Shown: positions 1 to 5,990, counted from the first letter of the stretch. The stretch: DNA of 10,370 bases from Rhodospirillales bacterium (GCA_018664265.1 JABJOR010000381.1:1-10370); one strand, 5' to 3'. Notes: generated by a model from the letters alone, not told the origin. Numbers and translations are program-made.

Positions 1-249
1 ACGTAGAAAGTCCACTGGCAACTGATAAGCATAGGCATAGTCTGCAATAGGGTCTGCATTCAAACGAGCAAGAGTGACTTGCGCCGAGGCAAAATTCCAC
101 GGATGAGACGATAACAAACCGTCACGCACACTTGAATAAAGATTTGCGGCGACTTCTGATTCAGCCGTTCCTTCTTCAAATGAAGTAATGCTCATCGCGC
201 CAATTTTTATCAGGGCACGCGAGCACAGAGCAATGGAGCTAAGCGCCAT
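1..249 (-). CDS. Tail tubular protein A-like head-tail connector (partial, 3' end beyond left edge)
   Basis: The first 83 codons are present; the gene continues off the left edge of the window. In T7-like phages the homologous gp11 forms the ring joining the portal to the tail. The N-terminus (MALSSIALCSRALIKIGA) followed by an S-F-E-E-G-T-A-E stretch and then V-R-D-G-L-L-S-S-H-P-W-N-F-A resembles tail tubular protein A-like proteins of podoviruses, where a helical start leads to a conserved H-P-W-x-F-A segment. The ATG at 249 is chosen because AGGAG lies 7 nt upstream; the ATG at 254 is in another frame. The gene follows a strong terminator (284-313), so it probably needs read-through or its own promoter. 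The assignment is from motif resemblance and position; the remainder of the gene is not visible. Confidence 0.72.
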   Translation of the reverse strand, partial: MALSSIALCSRALIKIGAMSITSFEEGTAESEVAANLYSSVRDGLLSSHPWNFASAQVTLARLNADPIADYAYAYQLPVDFLR

Positions 250-273
250 AGCATGTCTCCTTTATTCAGGTTT

Positions 274-313
274 TAGAAAAAGAAGCCGGGCCGCAACACT
301 GTGCGGCCCGGCT
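274..313 (-). terminator. Intrinsic terminator after the head genes
   Basis: There is a perfect 11-bp stem (284-294 with 303-313, AGCCGGGCCGC / GCGGCCCGGCT) with an 8-nt loop. Read on the minus strand it is followed by a T-rich run (TTCTTTTTCT), the form of a Rho-independent terminator. It lies between the small head protein gene and the gp11-like connector gene. T7 has its main terminator T-phi in the same place, just after the capsid gene 10. Confidence 0.88.
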
Positions 314-340
314 CATCAGTTTGAGGGAGCTCTCAACAGA

Positions 341-703
341 TTATGAAGCTGCCATCTGGCCCGATGCAATCAACGCATCGCTCAGCGCCGCAAGCTGTGT
401 ACGGCATTCTGCGTCAACTGTCGCACCACCAGAAGCATCAGCTACAAAGGCAGCTTTGTTGGGCTCCACACCCAACGTGACAACGCCATTTGTAACATCG
501 GAAACACCGATCACCCTGGTTTCCGGGGTGCCATCTGTGTCTATGTTCAACAAGATCATGTCACCAACACGAAGAAGGTCTGCTGCTTCATCGAAGTAAT
601 TCGCCCCTTCTACGGTTGTCGCATTATCTAATGTTGCAAAATGCCACAACGTGAAGCCGTTGGCATAGGCGAGAACACTCAAATTTTTTGATAGATAAGA
701 CAT
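341..703 (-). CDS. Small phage head protein encoded directly after the capsid gene
   Basis: This 120-aa protein has no membrane segment or signal peptide. It begins MSYLSKNLSVLAYANGFTLW, followed by a stretch with R-V-G-D-M-I and D-T-D-G-T-P-E (about residues 45-60) that looks like a small beta-rich domain. A helical tail, A-A-L-S-D-A-L-I-A-S-G, resembles the tails of phage head fibre or decoration proteins. Small proteins of this type sit immediately downstream of the major capsid gene in tailed phages of Alphaproteobacteria. A role in head decoration or stabilisation is inferred from position and not shown by motif. The start is supported by a strong AAGGAGG at a suitable distance, which overlaps the capsid stop codon, so translation is probably coupled. 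The gene ends before the 284-313 terminator. Confidence 0.72.
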   Translation of the reverse strand: MSYLSKNLSVLAYANGFTLWHFATLDNATTVEGANYFDEAADLLRVGDMILLNIDTDGTPETRVIGVSDVTNGVVTLGVEPNKAAFVADASGGATVDAECRTQLAALSDALIASGQMAAS

Positions 704-716
704 TCAGATATCCTCC

Positions 717-1535
717 TTAAGCCTCAAGACAACGCAGAGAAACAACGCCGCTGGCATCAACCAGCGCAGCACCCTGAGACATCATATTGTTGATGAAATT
801 TGCCGCACGATCACCATGCCAGGTTACATCGGTTTTGACTTCCGATCCAATGGCATGGCCAATAGCTGTGCGATGATACCAATAGCAATAGCGAACGTCG
901 CTGGTCTTGGTCAGGCCGGAATGCGGAATCCACAAAGCACCGAGCCAACGTTTGGCCTGTGTGCCGCGCCATGGAAGTTCGTCATCACCGATATAATCGG
1001 CATTGGCGAATTCCTGAATACCCAACAAATCAGACCACTGTTTCCAACCGACAATGGCATAGCGCTCGCCATCATCCGGAACATCGGCCTCACCCAACAT
1101 TTCAAACGCTTCCAGGACTTTGGTTTTGGTCAGGCCATCACTGCCATCGCCGGAATAGTTTGTGGATGTATCAAGCTGATCAATAACCAGCTCATCAGTT
1201 TTCCGGCCAAGGGCGTAGGCCCCGGCGCGTGCAACAACGGTTCGCTCGCTATGATTTGATTTCAGCTCATCAAGTGAATCAACCCAGTCACCAGCGTAGT
1301 AATCAGAAAGCTGACATTCAACCGGTGTGTGGTCGATATTCATCACCGGCACCTTGCCATGACGGGCTTTGGTGCTGGCTGTTCCCTTGCCGACCTTCTG
1401 GAATGTTGTTGAAGCGCCGACTATCTTGTCCTTAACACGGACAGTATTGCGCAGCTTCGAGCCCATCTGCTGGTATTGCAAATGAACATCGGCCTGGAAA
1501 TGTCTTACAAATGATTGATCGACGGTTGTCGACAT
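717..1535 (-). CDS. Phage major capsid protein
   Basis: This 272-aa soluble protein lies downstream of portal and scaffold genes, the usual place for the major capsid protein. Its N-terminal region (S-F-V-R-H-F-Q-A-D-V-H-L-Q-Y-Q-Q-M-G-S-K-L-R, about residues 8-29) is followed by a segment naming a 'T-F-Q-K-V-G-K-G-T-A' strand. Later come W-V-D-S-L-D-E-L-K, a long helix with A-Y-A-L-G-R-K-T-D-E-L-V-I-D, and a C-terminal A-A-N-F-I-N-N-M-M-S-Q-G-A. These match a capsid family of short podoviral and siphoviral major capsid proteins. It does not look like T7 gp10, which is about 345 aa. An HK97 fold is expected from the family but not visible as such. The ATG at 1535 has AAGGAGA 6 nt upstream. No proteolytic delta domain is apparent, in keeping with a separate scaffold gene. 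Confidence 0.85.
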   Translation of the reverse strand: MSTTVDQSFVRHFQADVHLQYQQMGSKLRNTVRVKDKIVGASTTFQKVGKGTASTKARHGKVPVMNIDHTPVECQLSDYYAGDWVDSLDELKSNHSERTVVARAGAYALGRKTDELVIDQLDTSTNYSGDGSDGLTKTKVLEAFEMLGEADVPDDGERYAIVGWKQWSDLLGIQEFANADYIGDDELPWRGTQAKRWLGALWIPHSGLTKTSDVRYCYWYHRTAIGHAIGSEVKTDVTWHGDRAANFINNMMSQGAALVDASGVVSLRCLEA

Positions 1536-1573
1536 ATCGTTCTCCTTGAATTTAAAGTTAATGGGATCGTGGT

Positions 1574-1615
1574 GATGATGTTATCGCGCGTGTGATCAGC
1601 ACGTCCGGCATCATC
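1574..1615 (-). other. Long-range stem-loop upstream of the capsid gene
   Basis: GATGATG (1574-1580) pairs with CATCATC (1609-1615), and an inner CGTG/CACG stem surrounds a TGATCA-containing loop. The structure spans the 3' end of the preceding gene and the 5' leader of the capsid gene. It lacks a T-run on either strand, so it is not a standard terminator. It could be an mRNA processing or stabilising hairpin; this is inference. Confidence 0.35.
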
Positions 1616-2012
1616 AAGGCTGAAATCGGGCCGTCGATTGGCGGTTGTCCGGTTCCGAATTGGTTGGTAGGGATTGTGCTATGGATCTCATGGTCACATC
1701 ATTGGGAAAGATTGACCCGGACTGAGGTATTTTGTTCTTAGCCTGGTACGTGGCAATCGCCTGACGCAGGCGCTCACCAAAATACCCCGTTGGACCTTCG
1801 GTTTCAGTCAGACTCATCTCACCCAGCATACCCAACATGGTTTCAACTTTCGCCACATCTTCCGGCTTGTTCTCAGCCGTTGGGCCAACGCCTGCACTTA
1901 TCATCGTTATGTTTTCAAGCGCCTTATAACGGTCCCGAGAGTCATCCTTTTCCATCAATCGGCCAAACGGGTCAGGACGCTTTTCAGGAGTAGCTTGTTC
2001 ATTCATATCCAT
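1614..2012 (-). CDS. Small phage protein with peptidoglycan-binding-like domain
   Basis: This is a 132-aa protein from the ATG at 2012. That start (MDMNEQ) is chosen over an upstream in-frame ATG at 2063 because AGGAGA lies 6 nt before it and the 2063 start would run through a terminator hairpin. Residues 1-45 are charged and probably disordered. Residues about 52-115 look like a PG_binding_1-type three-helix domain: D-V-A-K-V-E-T-M-L, then G-P-T-G-Y-F-G-E-R-L-R-Q-A-I-A-T-Y-Q, then a G-S...N-D-V-T-M-R-S-I ending, which follows the usual 'dG-fG-x-x-T/L-x-x-A-I-x-x-Y/F-Q ... T-x-x-x-I' layout. It lies between scaffold and capsid genes. It has no catalytic domain or export signal. A virion-associated cell-wall-binding role is possible, or the fold may serve in head assembly. 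Domain call moderate, role unknown. Confidence 0.65.
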   Translation of the reverse strand: MDMNEQATPEKRPDPFGRLMEKDDSRDRYKALENITMISAGVGPTAENKPEDVAKVETMLGMLGEMSLTETEGPTGYFGERLRQAIATYQAKNKIPQSGSIFPNDVTMRSIAQSLPTNSEPDNRQSTARFQP

Positions 2013-2033
2013 CTGTCGTCTCCTTTTGAGTTC

Positions 2034-2071
2034 AAAAAAAGGGTTGCGCCAAAACTCAGGCACAGCCCCTT
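2034..2071 (-). terminator. Probable intrinsic terminator or attenuator between scaffold and downstream genes
   Basis: On the minus strand AAGGG pairs with CCCTT (2067-2071 with 2039-2043). An inner GTGCC/GGCGC stem (2059-2063 with 2046-2050, one G-U pair) is separated by a small internal loop. The hairpin is followed by seven T residues (plus-strand A-run 2034-2040). It is less stable than the other two terminators and may be leaky, setting the dose of capsid versus scaffold transcripts. Confidence 0.6.
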
Positions 2072-2154
2072 ACATCGCGGCGGGATCAGCAATTTTTAAG
2101 AATGCGCTCACCGCCACGGATTGCGAATTCTATTACTCAGTCAATGTTTAAGTA

Positions 2155-2853
2155 TTAGTCCTGATATAAAGCTTCAAAGCCCTGTCGAATTTGCTCAATG
2201 TAAGCAGGATTCTGATCTCGCCAGTAACGAGGATCATTCATCATGGATTTAAGATCACGTTCACTCAGAGCTGACGGTGCGGAAGATCCACCACTTAGAA
2301 TTGGCGGCTCATTTTTTTGCATCATCCTGTTCATGGCCATAACCCCGTCATAATTTTTTGACATTGTCTCGAAGGCTTCCATGGACAGGTTTGACCTACC
2401 CCAATTTCTCAATTGGCGTTCTGTTTCGTTCCACCTCGCCTTGCCACCAAATTGTTTTTCCAATTGTGCGGCCTGCGCCTTCTGGCTCAAACTTTCAGAA
2501 AGCTGTTGTGCCGCCGGAAGCAATTGCTCAATCGCCATGTCATAGACAAGCTGGGTTTGCTCATTTGTGAAACCTGCTTTATGCAAACGCTCATTGATTT
2601 CCTGATCTGCATTAAACAAATCATTATCAATTTTGATGTCGTAATCATCTGCACTTTTCGGCACATTAACAGGCTCAACCGTGAACTTTTTTTCAAGCTC
2701 ATTGTATGATTTCATCAGATCATCCGTTCGCAATGATCCAGTTTCCATGTTCCAAAATTTTTCTGGTATATGGCTTGGCCTTTCATCAATTGCTTCGGTT
2801 TCAGTGGTTTTCATTTCAACCGGGGCCGTATTTTCAGTTTCAGGGTTTTTCAT
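2155..2853 (-). CDS. Phage scaffolding (capsid assembly) protein
   Basis: This 232-aa, highly charged, helix-rich protein lacks membrane segments. The segment H-I-P-E-K-F-W-N-M-E-T-G-S-L-R near residues 28-42, followed by L-M-K-S-Y-N-E-L-E-K-K-F (46-57), is the hallmark start of T7 gp9-like scaffolds. A middle helical or coiled-coil part (about 85-180) includes G-G-K-A-R-W-N-E-T-E. The C-terminus has L-K-S-M-M-N-D-P-R-Y-W-R-D near 201-213 and ends G-F-E-A-L-Y, also typical. Scaffolds line the inside of the procapsid, bind the capsid protein through the C-terminal helix and leave before DNA packaging. Start: AAAGGAGC 5 nt before the ATG. Position between portal and capsid genes agrees. This gene appears more AT-rich than the host genes on the right. 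Confidence 0.88.
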   Translation of the reverse strand: MKNPETENTAPVEMKTTETEAIDERPSHIPEKFWNMETGSLRTDDLMKSYNELEKKFTVEPVNVPKSADDYDIKIDNDLFNADQEINERLHKAGFTNEQTQLVYDMAIEQLLPAAQQLSESLSQKAQAAQLEKQFGGKARWNETERQLRNWGRSNLSMEAFETMSKNYDGVMAMNRMMQKNEPPILSGGSSAPSALSERDLKSMMNDPRYWRDQNPAYIEQIRQGFEALYQD

Positions 2854-2875
2854 TTTTAGCTCCTTTAGTTTCCAA

Positions 2876-3163
2876 TTACTGTCCTGTTTGCATTGCAGAT
2901 GACCTGCCGCGCTCGATTATATTTTCCATGTAGGCAACAAGCGCCCTTTGACCTTCTACGTAACGCAAGGTGGCTTCCGAAACCTCAGGGCCAAACACCC
3001 GGTCTCGTGTCGATTTTCGTAAATGATCCAAGACCCTTGCACTTTCACTGTGGGAAAACACACGGGCAAAACTTCGGCTTAATTCAAGGCTGTCAGCATC
3101 CGGCCTGTTGGTGGAAACTTTTCCATCAATCCAACTCCAGGCATCCTGATTTTCAGTGGTCAT
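2876..3163 (-). CDS. Bbp19-like small phage protein
   Basis: This 95-aa soluble, mostly helical protein contains S-F-A-R-V-F-S-H-S-E-S-A-R-V-L-D-H-L-R (about 30-48), then T-R-D-R-V-F-G-P-E-V-S, and Y-V-E-G-Q-R-A-L-V-A-Y-M-E-N-I-I-E-R-G-R near the end. This F-A-x-x-F ... V-L-x-x-L ... G-Q-R-x-L-V ... I-x-x-G-R pattern matches the small Bbp19 family named after Bordetella podovirus BPP-1, found beside portal genes. Its molecular role is not known. The start codon overlaps the portal stop as ATGA (3160-3163), implying translational coupling and equal or limited expression relative to the portal. No alternative function is suggested by the sequence. Confidence 0.75.
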   Translation of the reverse strand: MTTENQDAWSWIDGKVSTNRPDADSLELSRSFARVFSHSESARVLDHLRKSTRDRVFGPEVSEATLRYVEGQRALVAYMENIIERGRSSAMQTGQ

Positions 3164-4758
3164 TGCGACACCTCATTGTTCAAAAGATCGTTTACGAATT
3201 GTGGTAAAACTTCCTCTAACTGTTGTTCTATTTTTTCAGGTGCTGCATTCGGGACTTGCTGCGTTGGTGGTTTTACCAGATCACCCGGCACGTCAAAGGC
3301 CTTTGCAAGCCATTGCACCATTGCCGTTGTATCAATTTGCATGGCAGCTTCCGGACCAAAGGCACGAACGGCTTCAGCCCAGTGCAAGGCGTCACTGGCT
3401 TCCTGTCTGGTGTAAGCCCGCGCGAGCGGTGACCGCCAATCCAGCGCAATGGAGCGACCATCCAAATCAAAAGCTGGTATATCACCCCGCCTGGAGAGGA
3501 TATCGATGGCTCTGTTCATCAATGGCCCCAGCAATTCCGATTGCAACCGGCCATAGGTCGCGCCCAGCAAGCGGGTCATTTCTGCGGAGCGTTGAAGAAC
3601 TTCTGTTGCCGTCATTTTAGGGGAGTTGATCTGAGCCAGACTATCGGCCAGCAATGATTTTCGGATACGAGTGCGTAAATCATCCAACACCAGTTGCGAG
3701 ACATCAAAACTGCCCGGCGCTTTCAAGGGTGTCAGTCCGGCAGAGCCAACAGCCTTTGGGATGATGGAACCCGGAGTCAACTGAACGGTTGCCGGATTAA
3801 GCACCCCATCATCATCAGCCTGCCAGATACCGGTTACGGCAATGGAAGCGTTCTTCAGGATCAGCTCAACAACTTTGTTTGCTGTTTTGATATCAGGCAG
3901 GGCCTTCATGACAGGTGAACGTCCGTAGGTTTCACCCGGTGTTTTCAACCAGCGAAAATTTATAAACGGCGATTGTGAGAACGATCCGGACACCAGAATT
4001 TTTCCAGAGGATGAACTCTGTCCAGAGGCTTCCAGAACCGCAGAATACATAAAACCGGTTTCATCCGGGGATACGGCTTCAATAACAACAATTTTTTTAA
4101 CCTCATCACCAACGGATGCGTTGTTAAGTTTTATTATCTCTTCGACTGCTTTCGGGAAGCGTTTGGCAAATGTTGCCTGATCAAGCTCGCTTCTGCGATA
4201 GGTGGTATTGAGCAATCCATCAGAGTTTTCCTCAAAAGCGATTTGGCCCAGTGGTATGGCTGTGAACTTGAAGGCACTGGGGCTGCCTGGCTCCGCTTCC
4301 TCAAATAACAGGCAAGCTGTACCAGCTGTCGCCAAATCGAGAAAACATTGATGCATTTCAATGGCAAAATTTGAACGCTCAAAATTATTGCGAATTGTAG
4401 AGGTTGCCTGTTCAAGAGCATTCGCAGCCTGAGCCGCCACTTCGCTTGAGGCTTCACTGCCGGCCCGTAAAGCAAACCACTGCCCCCAGGGTGGTGTCAG
4501 CTCGCCCAAAAGACTTGCTGCAAGTTGGTCTACGGCGTCCGGTGCTGTTCCATCAAAAAGGTTCACTGTTTTAATGGTTCCCGGTGTTGCAGACTGGCTT
4601 ACGCCATCGCGTTGCGGCAGAGCATATGAATAACAATCGCGCCACAGTGATTCCCACTGAGATCGTCGTTCAACGGCCCGACGATAGCGTGCTATCAATA
4701 CGGTCCCGTCTGTCTCTGCACCTGATTGCTCAGGGTGTTTCAAATTTGTTTGCTGCAT
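3160..4758 (-). CDS. Phage portal (head-to-tail connector) protein, T7 gp8-like
   Basis: The 532-aa length is close to T7 gp8 (about 536 aa). The portal forms the dodecameric ring at one capsid vertex through which DNA is packaged and ejected. Family marks: R-Y-R-R-A-V-E-R-R-S-Q-W-E-S-L-W-R-D-C-Y-S-Y-A-L-P (about 24-48), then N-L-F-D-G-T-A-P-D-A-V-D-Q-L-A-A-S-L-L (66-84) and T-P-P-W-G-Q-W-F. Further on are G-E-T-Y-G-R-S-P-V-M-K-A-L-P-D-I-K, a P-G-S-I-I-P segment, and S-P-K-M-T-A-T-E-V-L-Q-R near residue 385, as in the head-tail connector family (PF12236 type). The ATG at 4758 has GGAGA 7 nt upstream, inside the end of the preceding gene. The reading frame is intact with no internal stop, so the gene is probably functional or recently so. 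Confidence 0.93.
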   Translation of the reverse strand: MQQTNLKHPEQSGAETDGTVLIARYRRAVERRSQWESLWRDCYSYALPQRDGVSQSATPGTIKTVNLFDGTAPDAVDQLAASLLGELTPPWGQWFALRAGSEASSEVAAQAANALEQATSTIRNNFERSNFAIEMHQCFLDLATAGTACLLFEEAEPGSPSAFKFTAIPLGQIAFEENSDGLLNTTYRRSELDQATFAKRFPKAVEEIIKLNNASVGDEVKKIVVIEAVSPDETGFMYSAVLEASGQSSSSGKILVSGSFSQSPFINFRWLKTPGETYGRSPVMKALPDIKTANKVVELILKNASIAVTGIWQADDDGVLNPATVQLTPGSIIPKAVGSAGLTPLKAPGSFDVSQLVLDDLRTRIRKSLLADSLAQINSPKMTATEVLQRSAEMTRLLGATYGRLQSELLGPLMNRAIDILSRRGDIPAFDLDGRSIALDWRSPLARAYTRQEASDALHWAEAVRAFGPEAAMQIDTTAMVQWLAKAFDVPGDLVKPPTQQVPNAAPEKIEQQLEEVLPQFVNDLLNNEVSQ

Positions 4759-4760
4759 TA

Positions 4761-4967
4761 TTATTCTCCGAGCAAAGAATGTTTCTGGTTTTGCACGCTG
4801 TTCAGGTTGAGTAATCCGGATGGTGATGTGGCAATTAATCCGCGACGTCCGCGTTTTTTGCGTTTAATCATCTCCTTACGGCGCTCTTCCGCCTCTGCCT
4901 CCGAAGTATCAGCGGGAGCTGGTGGTGGTAACTGCGGCGGCGGCGGTGAACTGAATAATCCTCCCAT
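4761..4967 (-). CDS. Short proline-rich, basic phage protein preceding the portal
   Basis: This 68-aa protein begins MGGLFSSPPPP, continues with a proline run (to about residue 18), an acidic A-E-A-E-E-R-R stretch, and a strongly basic K-R-K-K-R-G-R-R-G block (about 36-44). It ends with L-L-G-E. Short proteins of this plan (M-G-G-L-F-S + prolines + basic block + T-S/L-L-G) are commonly encoded just before portal genes of podoviruses and related prophages; function is unknown. AGGAGAG 6 nt before the ATG supports the start. Its stop is 2 bp from the portal start, so the two are co-transcribed and probably co-translated. It is the first gene after the 5020-5046 terminator, so it opens the structural operon proper. 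Confidence 0.75.
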   Translation of the reverse strand: MGGLFSSPPPPQLPPPAPADTSEAEAEERRKEMIKRKKRGRRGLIATSPSGLLNLNSVQNQKHSLLGE

Positions 4968-5008
4968 GAGAAACTCTCCTTTCTTCCGTCAACACGGGGC
5001 GCGTTGAG

Positions 5009-5061
5009 CGGACACAAAAAAGCCCGCCGCTACTTGCGACGGGCTTCGGACACAATTGTCC
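5009..5061. repeat. 9-bp direct repeat flanking the terminator
   Basis: CGGACACAA occurs at 5009-5017 and 5047-5055, bracketing the terminator hairpin. TGTCC at 5057-5061 is complementary to GGACA in either copy, so a small alternative hairpin (5048-5061) could also form. It may be chance, or part of an antitermination switch. Confidence 0.35.
5016..5046 (-). terminator. Intrinsic terminator between the two leading genes and the head operon
   Basis: An 11-bp stem (5020-5030 with 5036-5046) surrounds a 5-nt loop (TACTT). In minus-strand RNA the single non-Watson-Crick position is a G-U pair, whereas in plus-strand RNA it is a C-A mismatch. Six T residues follow on the minus strand, so the minus strand is the working orientation. 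It separates the papain-fold-like gene from the proline-rich/portal operon. Confidence 0.87.
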
Positions 5062-5082
5062 CCCTGACTAAGTTCAGAATTA

Positions 5083-5104
5083 CACAGCTAATTCCAAATG
5101 TCAA
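5083..5104 (-). promoter_or_regulatory. Possible promoter for the head operon (weak)
   Basis: A perfect -35 hexamer TTGACA (5104-5099 on minus) overlaps the stop codon of the preceding gene. At 16-17 nt spacing only a poor -10 (TAATTC or AATTCT) is present. If active, transcription would start just upstream of the 5020-5046 terminator. Evidence is limited to the -35 match. Confidence 0.25.
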
Positions 5105-5523
5105 GGATTATTTTCATTATTTAGGAATTTCCATAACTGCCAAGGCGTTACTACCCATCTTGAGTGAATTCCCAATAAACGCTTAACGGCCTCTACACAG
5201 GTAAACAGCGCCCAGGGAGCAGGGCGCATCAAGGGATCGCGAACATACGAAATCATCACACGATACCCATTGGCTCTGTACCAATTTGCCAATTCTTGTG
5301 AGGATATAGCTGCCAAACTGTTTGTCTTCAAAACGTTGGAAAGCGGGTCAAAAACAATCCACCCGCAATCGGCCTCAACAGCAACAAAACAATGGCGAAA
5401 TCCACATGACAAAAGCCGTAACCACGGCAAGGCTGTCTGATTGGTGAAAACAACCACTGCACACTGCTTTACAGGCCTTTCAGGCATTCGTTTCGAATTT
5501 AAAACATTTTTTATTTTTTTCAT
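5101..5523 (-). CDS. Putative permuted papain-fold (NlpC/P60/LRAT-like) protein
   Basis: This 140-aa protein is not assigned to a named gene. After a short basic N-terminus it reads A-V-V-V-F-T-N (22-28), then C-G-F-R-H-C-F-V-A-V-E (40-50), G-W-I-V-F-D-P-L-S-N (54-63), and P-W-A-L-F-T-C-V-E-A-V-K-R-L-L-G (103-118). A His on a strand start (H44), a polar residue on the next strand (E50 or D59) and a late Cys at a helix start (C109) follow the H...E/D...C order of circularly permuted NlpC/P60 enzymes (LRAT/YiiX-like), some of which are amidases, peptidases or acyltransferases. Activity is inference. Similar proteins appear familiar from Alphaproteobacteria, but I cannot confirm this here. No signal peptide. 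The ATG at 5523 has no clear ribosome site; a later ATG (codon 13) is an alternative. It follows the 123-aa gene by 34 bp. Confidence 0.55.
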   Translation of the reverse strand: MKKIKNVLNSKRMPERPVKQCAVVVFTNQTALPWLRLLSCGFRHCFVAVEADCGWIVFDPLSNVLKTNSLAAISSQELANWYRANGYRVMISYVRDPLMRPAPWALFTCVEAVKRLLGIHSRWVVTPWQLWKFLNNENNP

Positions 5524-5557
5524 ATTATCAGCGTATTACCCGATTTTTGACCGACTG

Positions 5558-5929
5558 TTAAGGCGACACAATCCCCTTTTTGCGTAAAACTTCAGCAAGC
5601 AGTTCCAAAGCTTCTTGCCATAACTTAAGAGCTTCACGTTCGCTTTCGCACCTGTAATCCGGTGGCCGTTCTGCCAGGCCGGATTTAGCAAGCACCCGAA
5701 GATGCCTGCGAGCCAACATCTTCTCCCGGTGCAATCGCATAACCGCACAATAAATGTCGTCCGGCTCACAAGGTCTGACGAATTGTGCAGGGCAATCATC
5801 TGAACTGGCATTATTTAAGCGAAGGCTCTGACAGCGCATAAACCAGAACCAGGCCTCTTCGGCGCTATGGAACAGGTCTGGCACCCTTTCTTCCGACAGG
5901 CGCAGAGAATATCGAAGCTTTTTTTTCAT
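5558..5929 (-). CDS. Conserved alphaproteobacterial protein of unknown function, first gene of the leftward unit
   Basis: The protein is 123 aa from the ATG at 5929, chosen because AGGA lies 8 nt upstream; an in-frame ATG at 5947 lacks a site. It is helical, basic and soluble. Key segments: S-A-E-E-A-W-F-W-F-M (from about residue 22), R-P-C-E-P-D-D-I (about 51-58), a helix pair R-L-H-R-E-K-M-L-A-R-R-H-L-R-V-L, and a C-terminal L-W-Q-E-A...L-R-K-K-G-I-V. The E-A-W-F-W-F and R-P-C-E-P-x-D-I motifs recall an unnamed alphaproteobacterial family whose function I do not know. The helical, basic middle could bind nucleic acid, and a small-terminase-like or regulatory role is possible from its place at the head of the cluster, but nothing demonstrates it. 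It is transcribed from the 5961-5988 promoter. Confidence 0.6.
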   Translation of the reverse strand: MKKKLRYSLRLSEERVPDLFHSAEEAWFWFMRCQSLRLNNASSDDCPAQFVRPCEPDDIYCAVMRLHREKMLARRHLRVLAKSGLAERPPDYRCESEREALKLWQEALELLAEVLRKKGIVSP

Positions 5930-5960
5930 TAAATTATTCCTAAACATATGATATACTACC

Positions 5961-5988
5961 TATATATTAGAAATTAATCATAAGTCAA
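5961..5988 (-). promoter_or_regulatory. Predicted sigma70-type promoter for the leftward unit
   Basis: Minus-strand TTGACT (5988-5983) is followed after 16 nt by TATATA (5966-5961). The predicted start of transcription is near 5954, about 25 nt upstream of the ATG at 5929. The -10 element lies inside one arm of the 5960-5970/5998-6008 inverted repeat, so a bound repressor there would block it. Confidence 0.55.
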
Positions 5989-5990
5989 TA

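Noticed and set aside
816..1259. A 147-codon open frame on the plus strand inside the capsid gene
   Set aside because: It is antisense to a clear capsid protein, has no ribosome site and no recognisable protein character.
2013..2063. Starting the peptidoglycan-binding-like gene at the upstream ATG (2063)
   Set aside because: It has no ribosome site, and the extension would consist of the terminator hairpin and the ribosome site of the ATG at 2012.
3156..3620. A 154-codon open frame on the plus strand inside the portal gene
   Set aside because: It is antisense to the portal frame, with composition typical of a shadow and no start signal.
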